From an uncultured Megasphaera sp. (lineage in GTDB: Bacteria > Bacillota > Negativicutes > Veillonellales > Megasphaeraceae), in NCBI GenBank assembly GCA_934193515.1, contig CAKPVJ010000002.1, positions 1 to 64,000 of the forward strand: a stretch of 64,000 nucleotides of DNA, written 5' to 3'. Positions 62,127 through 64,000 of this stretch are shown here, piece by piece; position 1 is the first letter of the stretch; every line of letters begins with the position of its first letter. The notes beneath the pieces were generated by a model. The model was not told the origin of the DNA. It did no database searches and saw only the letters and a program-made list of their open reading frames with translations. The position numbers were made by a program, and so were the translations under genes.

Positions 62127-62894
62127 TTATTTTAATCCACCAAAGCGACGTTCTCTGCCCTGAAAGGCCAGAATCGCTTCTATTAATGTTTCTTTTGTAA
62201 AATCCGGCCAGCATAAATCTGTATACCAGAATTCTGCATATGCCAGCTGCCAAAGCAAAAAGTTGCTGACGCGTTTATCCGCACCTGGACGAATCATCAA
62301 ATCGACATCATTTTCCGGTGCAGTATACAAATAACGGCTTACCGTCGCTTCTGTAATATCCTGCGGCTGCAGTCGTCCATCTTGTACATCTTTCGCAATC
62401 TGCTGCATAGCCTGAGTTAATTCCAAGCGGCCGCCGTAATTGACAGCTACATTGAGTATCAGTCCGGTGTTGTCTTTCATATCTTCTTCTGCCTGCTGAA
62501 AAGCTTCCTGCAGCACTGGATTCAAACGGCTCATATCACCGATAAAATGCAGCTTAACATTATGTTCATTTAATTCCAGCAAGTTTTTGCGAAGATAGTC
62601 ATTCATCAGTTTCATAATATACGAAACTTCTGTATCCGGCCGTTTCCAATTTTCTGTTGAAAATGCATATACAGTCAGTACTTTGATTCCCAAGTCACTG
62701 GCAGCAACGACAATGCGCTTCAGCGTATCCGCACCGGCCCGATGACCATAACTGCGCGGCATATTGCGCCGTTTGGCCCAGCGGCCGTTGCCGTCCATAA
62801 TAATGGCAACATGATGCGGAATATTTTGCGGATCTAACATATCTGCCGAAACGTCAGCAGACACATCTCGTTTTTTACGTAAAAAATGAATCAT
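62127..62894 (-). CDS. uppS: Undecaprenyl diphosphate synthase
   Basis: 255 residues; builds the C55 lipid carrier for wall and envelope glycans from FPP and IPP. IIMDGNGRWAKRR with catalytic D34, GHRAGA, FSTENWKRP and IRPGADKRVSNFLLWQ-AYAE are typical cis-prenyltransferase motifs. The ATG overlaps the stop of the 82-residue gene by four bases. Confidence 0.97.
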   Translation of the reverse strand: MIHFLRKKRDVSADVSADMLDPQNIPHHVAIIMDGNGRWAKRRNMPRSYGHRAGADTLKRIVVAASDLGIKVLTVYAFSTENWKRPDTEVSYIMKLMNDYLRKNLLELNEHNVKLHFIGDMSRLNPVLQEAFQQAEEDMKDNTGLILNVAVNYGGRLELTQAMQQIAKDVQDGRLQPQDITEATVSRYLYTAPENDVDLMIRPGADKRVSNFLLWQLAYAEFWYTDLCWPDFTKETLIEAILAFQGRERRFGGLK

Positions 62895-63139
62895 ACTTGT
62901 GTTTCTCCACCTTGCAGCAAACGACTGACAGAGTCGCTTTTTTTCATAGTATCATTCACTAACAGACAAATCGTATCGTCATCTGCCTGTCTGACACGAA
63001 TCACATACGAATTTCCGTCTTCACACGGAAAAAAATGACTGCGGGAAACTGTCCGTTCTATTGTGTAGGACATATTTTTTTCCCGTAATGCAGATATGGC
63101 ATACCGTAACGGCATGCCAATTAAGTTTCGTATATCCAT
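62891..63139 (-). CDS. Small conserved-position protein of unknown function
   Basis: 82 residues, soluble, mixed alpha/beta, opening MDIRNLIGMPLRYAISALREK and followed by a YVIRVRQADDDTICLLV strand pair. It overlaps frr by one base and uppS by four, so translation is coupled to both. The opening recalls the helix of PASTA-like units (MPLRYAISALREKN), a weak resemblance only. No family recognised. Confidence 0.75.
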   Translation of the reverse strand: MDIRNLIGMPLRYAISALREKNMSYTIERTVSRSHFFPCEDGNSYVIRVRQADDDTICLLVNDTMKKSDSVSRLLQGGETQV

Positions 63140-63699
63140 TATACTTCCATGACTTCTTTTTCTTTTTTGACTTTAATTTCGTCAATTACTTTTATTTTTT
63201 TGTCTGTCAGTTTCTGGATATTTGTCTGTCCTTCTTTGCTTTCGTCTTCTGTAATTTCCTTTTTCTTTTCCATTTTCTTGATGGCTTCATTTGCATCGCG
63301 GCGGATATTACGGATGACGACTTTGGAATCTTCTGCTACTTTGCTGACTTTTTTGCTTAATTCCTTACGGCGGTCTTCTGTCAACTGCGGAATTTCCAAG
63401 CGAATCATGGTGCCGTCATTATTCGGGTTGAGGCCTAAATCTGATTTTAAGATAGCCCGTTCAATGTCGCCCAATATTTTGCGTTCCCAAGGAACAATCG
63501 TAATTAAACGCGGTTCCGGAGCCGATACATTGGCTACCTGTTTGACCGGCGTCGGCGCGCCATAGTATTCTACCATCACGCGGTCCAATAACGACGTGCT
63601 GGCCCGGCCAGTACGAATCGACGCTAAATCCCGTTTCAATACTTCAATCGTTTTATCCATTTTTTCTTCGTTTTGGCTTAATAATGTTTTTACATCCAT
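63139..63699 (-). CDS. frr: Ribosome recycling factor
   Basis: 186 residues from the ATG at 63699, with AAGGAA nine bases upstream; a GTG three codons earlier sits on that ribosome site. Splits post-termination ribosomes with EF-G. LASIRTGRASTSLLDRV and YYGAPTPVKQVANVSAPEPR are canonical; the C-terminal helical region ends KVKKEKEVMEV. Confidence 0.97.
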   Translation of the reverse strand: MDVKTLLSQNEEKMDKTIEVLKRDLASIRTGRASTSLLDRVMVEYYGAPTPVKQVANVSAPEPRLITIVPWERKILGDIERAILKSDLGLNPNNDGTMIRLEIPQLTEDRRKELSKKVSKVAEDSKVVIRNIRRDANEAIKKMEKKKEITEDESKEGQTNIQKLTDKKIKVIDEIKVKKEKEVMEV

Positions 63700-63750
63700 T
63701 GTATTCACTTCCTTATCAAATTTTGTCTTATACCTATTATAATACCGCTT

Positions 63751-64000
63751 TTAGCCTTCTTTGTCGACTAATGTTCCCAAATCTTTTCCGCTGGCAGCTG
63801 CAACAATGTTTCCTTCGACATCAATGTTGAAGACGAGGATAGGAATATTGTTGTTGCGGCACAAGGTCGTTGCCGTTGCATCCATAACTTTCAAGTCTTT
63901 ATTGATAACATCCAAATAGGAAAGTTTCTTAAACATTTTGGCATTCGGATTGACTTTCGGGTCGCTGTCGTAGACGCCGTCTACGCCGTTTTTGGCCATA
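63751..64000 (-). CDS. pyrH: UMP kinase, C-terminal part (runs off the window)
   Basis: The last ~82 residues are present: AKNGVDGVYDSDPKVNPNAK, SYLDVINKDLKVMDATATTLCRNNNIPILVFN and a GTLVDKEG-like end, as in PyrH. Phosphorylates UMP with ATP. pyrH-frr is a conserved pair. Confidence 0.95.
   Translation of the reverse strand, partial: MAKNGVDGVYDSDPKVNPNAKMFKKLSYLDVINKDLKVMDATATTLCRNNNIPILVFNIDVEGNIVAAASGKDLGTLVDKEG

Overview
The window reads as a chromosomal segment of an anaerobic Bacillota bacterium, most likely a diderm member of the Negativicutes (Veillonellaceae/Megasphaera-like). Firmicute traits are the gene order yicC-remA-gmk-rpoZ-coaBC ... priA-def-fmt-DUF116-rsmB-rlmN-prpC-prkC-rsgA-rpe, a SAM-I riboswitch, RqcH, RemA, YneA, and SOS boxes of the GAAC-N4-GTTC type. 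A YibQ-type divergent polysaccharide deacetylase and an E. coli-type SpeD fit a diderm lineage. The assignment is inference; no rRNA or tRNA gene is visible.

Layout. 1-2.6 kb is a decaying stretch: a GGDEF-PAS-GGDEF-EAL gene cut by an in-frame TGA and an acetyltransferase gene cut by TAA. A DinJ/YafQ toxin-antitoxin module (minus strand) follows. 3.6-23.7 kb is plus-strand housekeeping: LMW phosphatase, PHP phosphoesterase, amidase, mfd, a MurJ/SpoVB-like flippase, mazG, hup, an MGDG-synthase-like glycosyltransferase, YibQ, a TauE-type transporter, SDR, DUF697 and DUF1232 membrane proteins, thioesterase, murI, a CofE-like protein, rdgB, a YfcE-like phosphodiesterase, speD, a LysE remnant and a class II aldolase. 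rqcH (minus) ends this part. 25.9-43.4 kb is the yicC-to-rpe run, interrupted by a minus-strand coiled-coil/DUF2325 gene and by riboswitch-controlled metK.

43.5-50.2 kb holds a DUF819 transporter, hslO and a sulfur/nucleoside salvage run: an MTA/MTI phosphorylase, mtnA, ahcY and mtaD. With metK, speD and the class II aldolase, the window encodes SAM synthesis, SAM decarboxylation and recycling of both by-products (SAH and methylthioadenosine). The phosphorylase carries Asn where adenine-specific enzymes carry Asp, and mtaD is next door, so a deaminate-first route through methylthioinosine is plausible. No mtnK/B/C/D is present; the FucA-like aldolase is a candidate next step.

50.27-53.56 kb is an AT-rich, gene-poor island with orphan small genes, a promoter that leads to no gene, a start-less membrane ORF and a tyrosine recombinase: probably a worn mobile element. 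It abuts the SOS locus, where yneA and lexA diverge around four LexA-box-like sites. A large uncharacterised helical protein gene follows. 56.2-64 kb is a minus-strand run pyrH-frr-(82-aa ORF)-uppS-cdsA-dxr-rseP-ispG-proS for translation, phospholipid and isoprenoid/undecaprenyl synthesis.

Many promoters use extended -10 elements (TGnTATAAT). At two of them the start point should fall inside the 5' arm of the upstream gene's terminator hairpin, a compact insulating arrangement.
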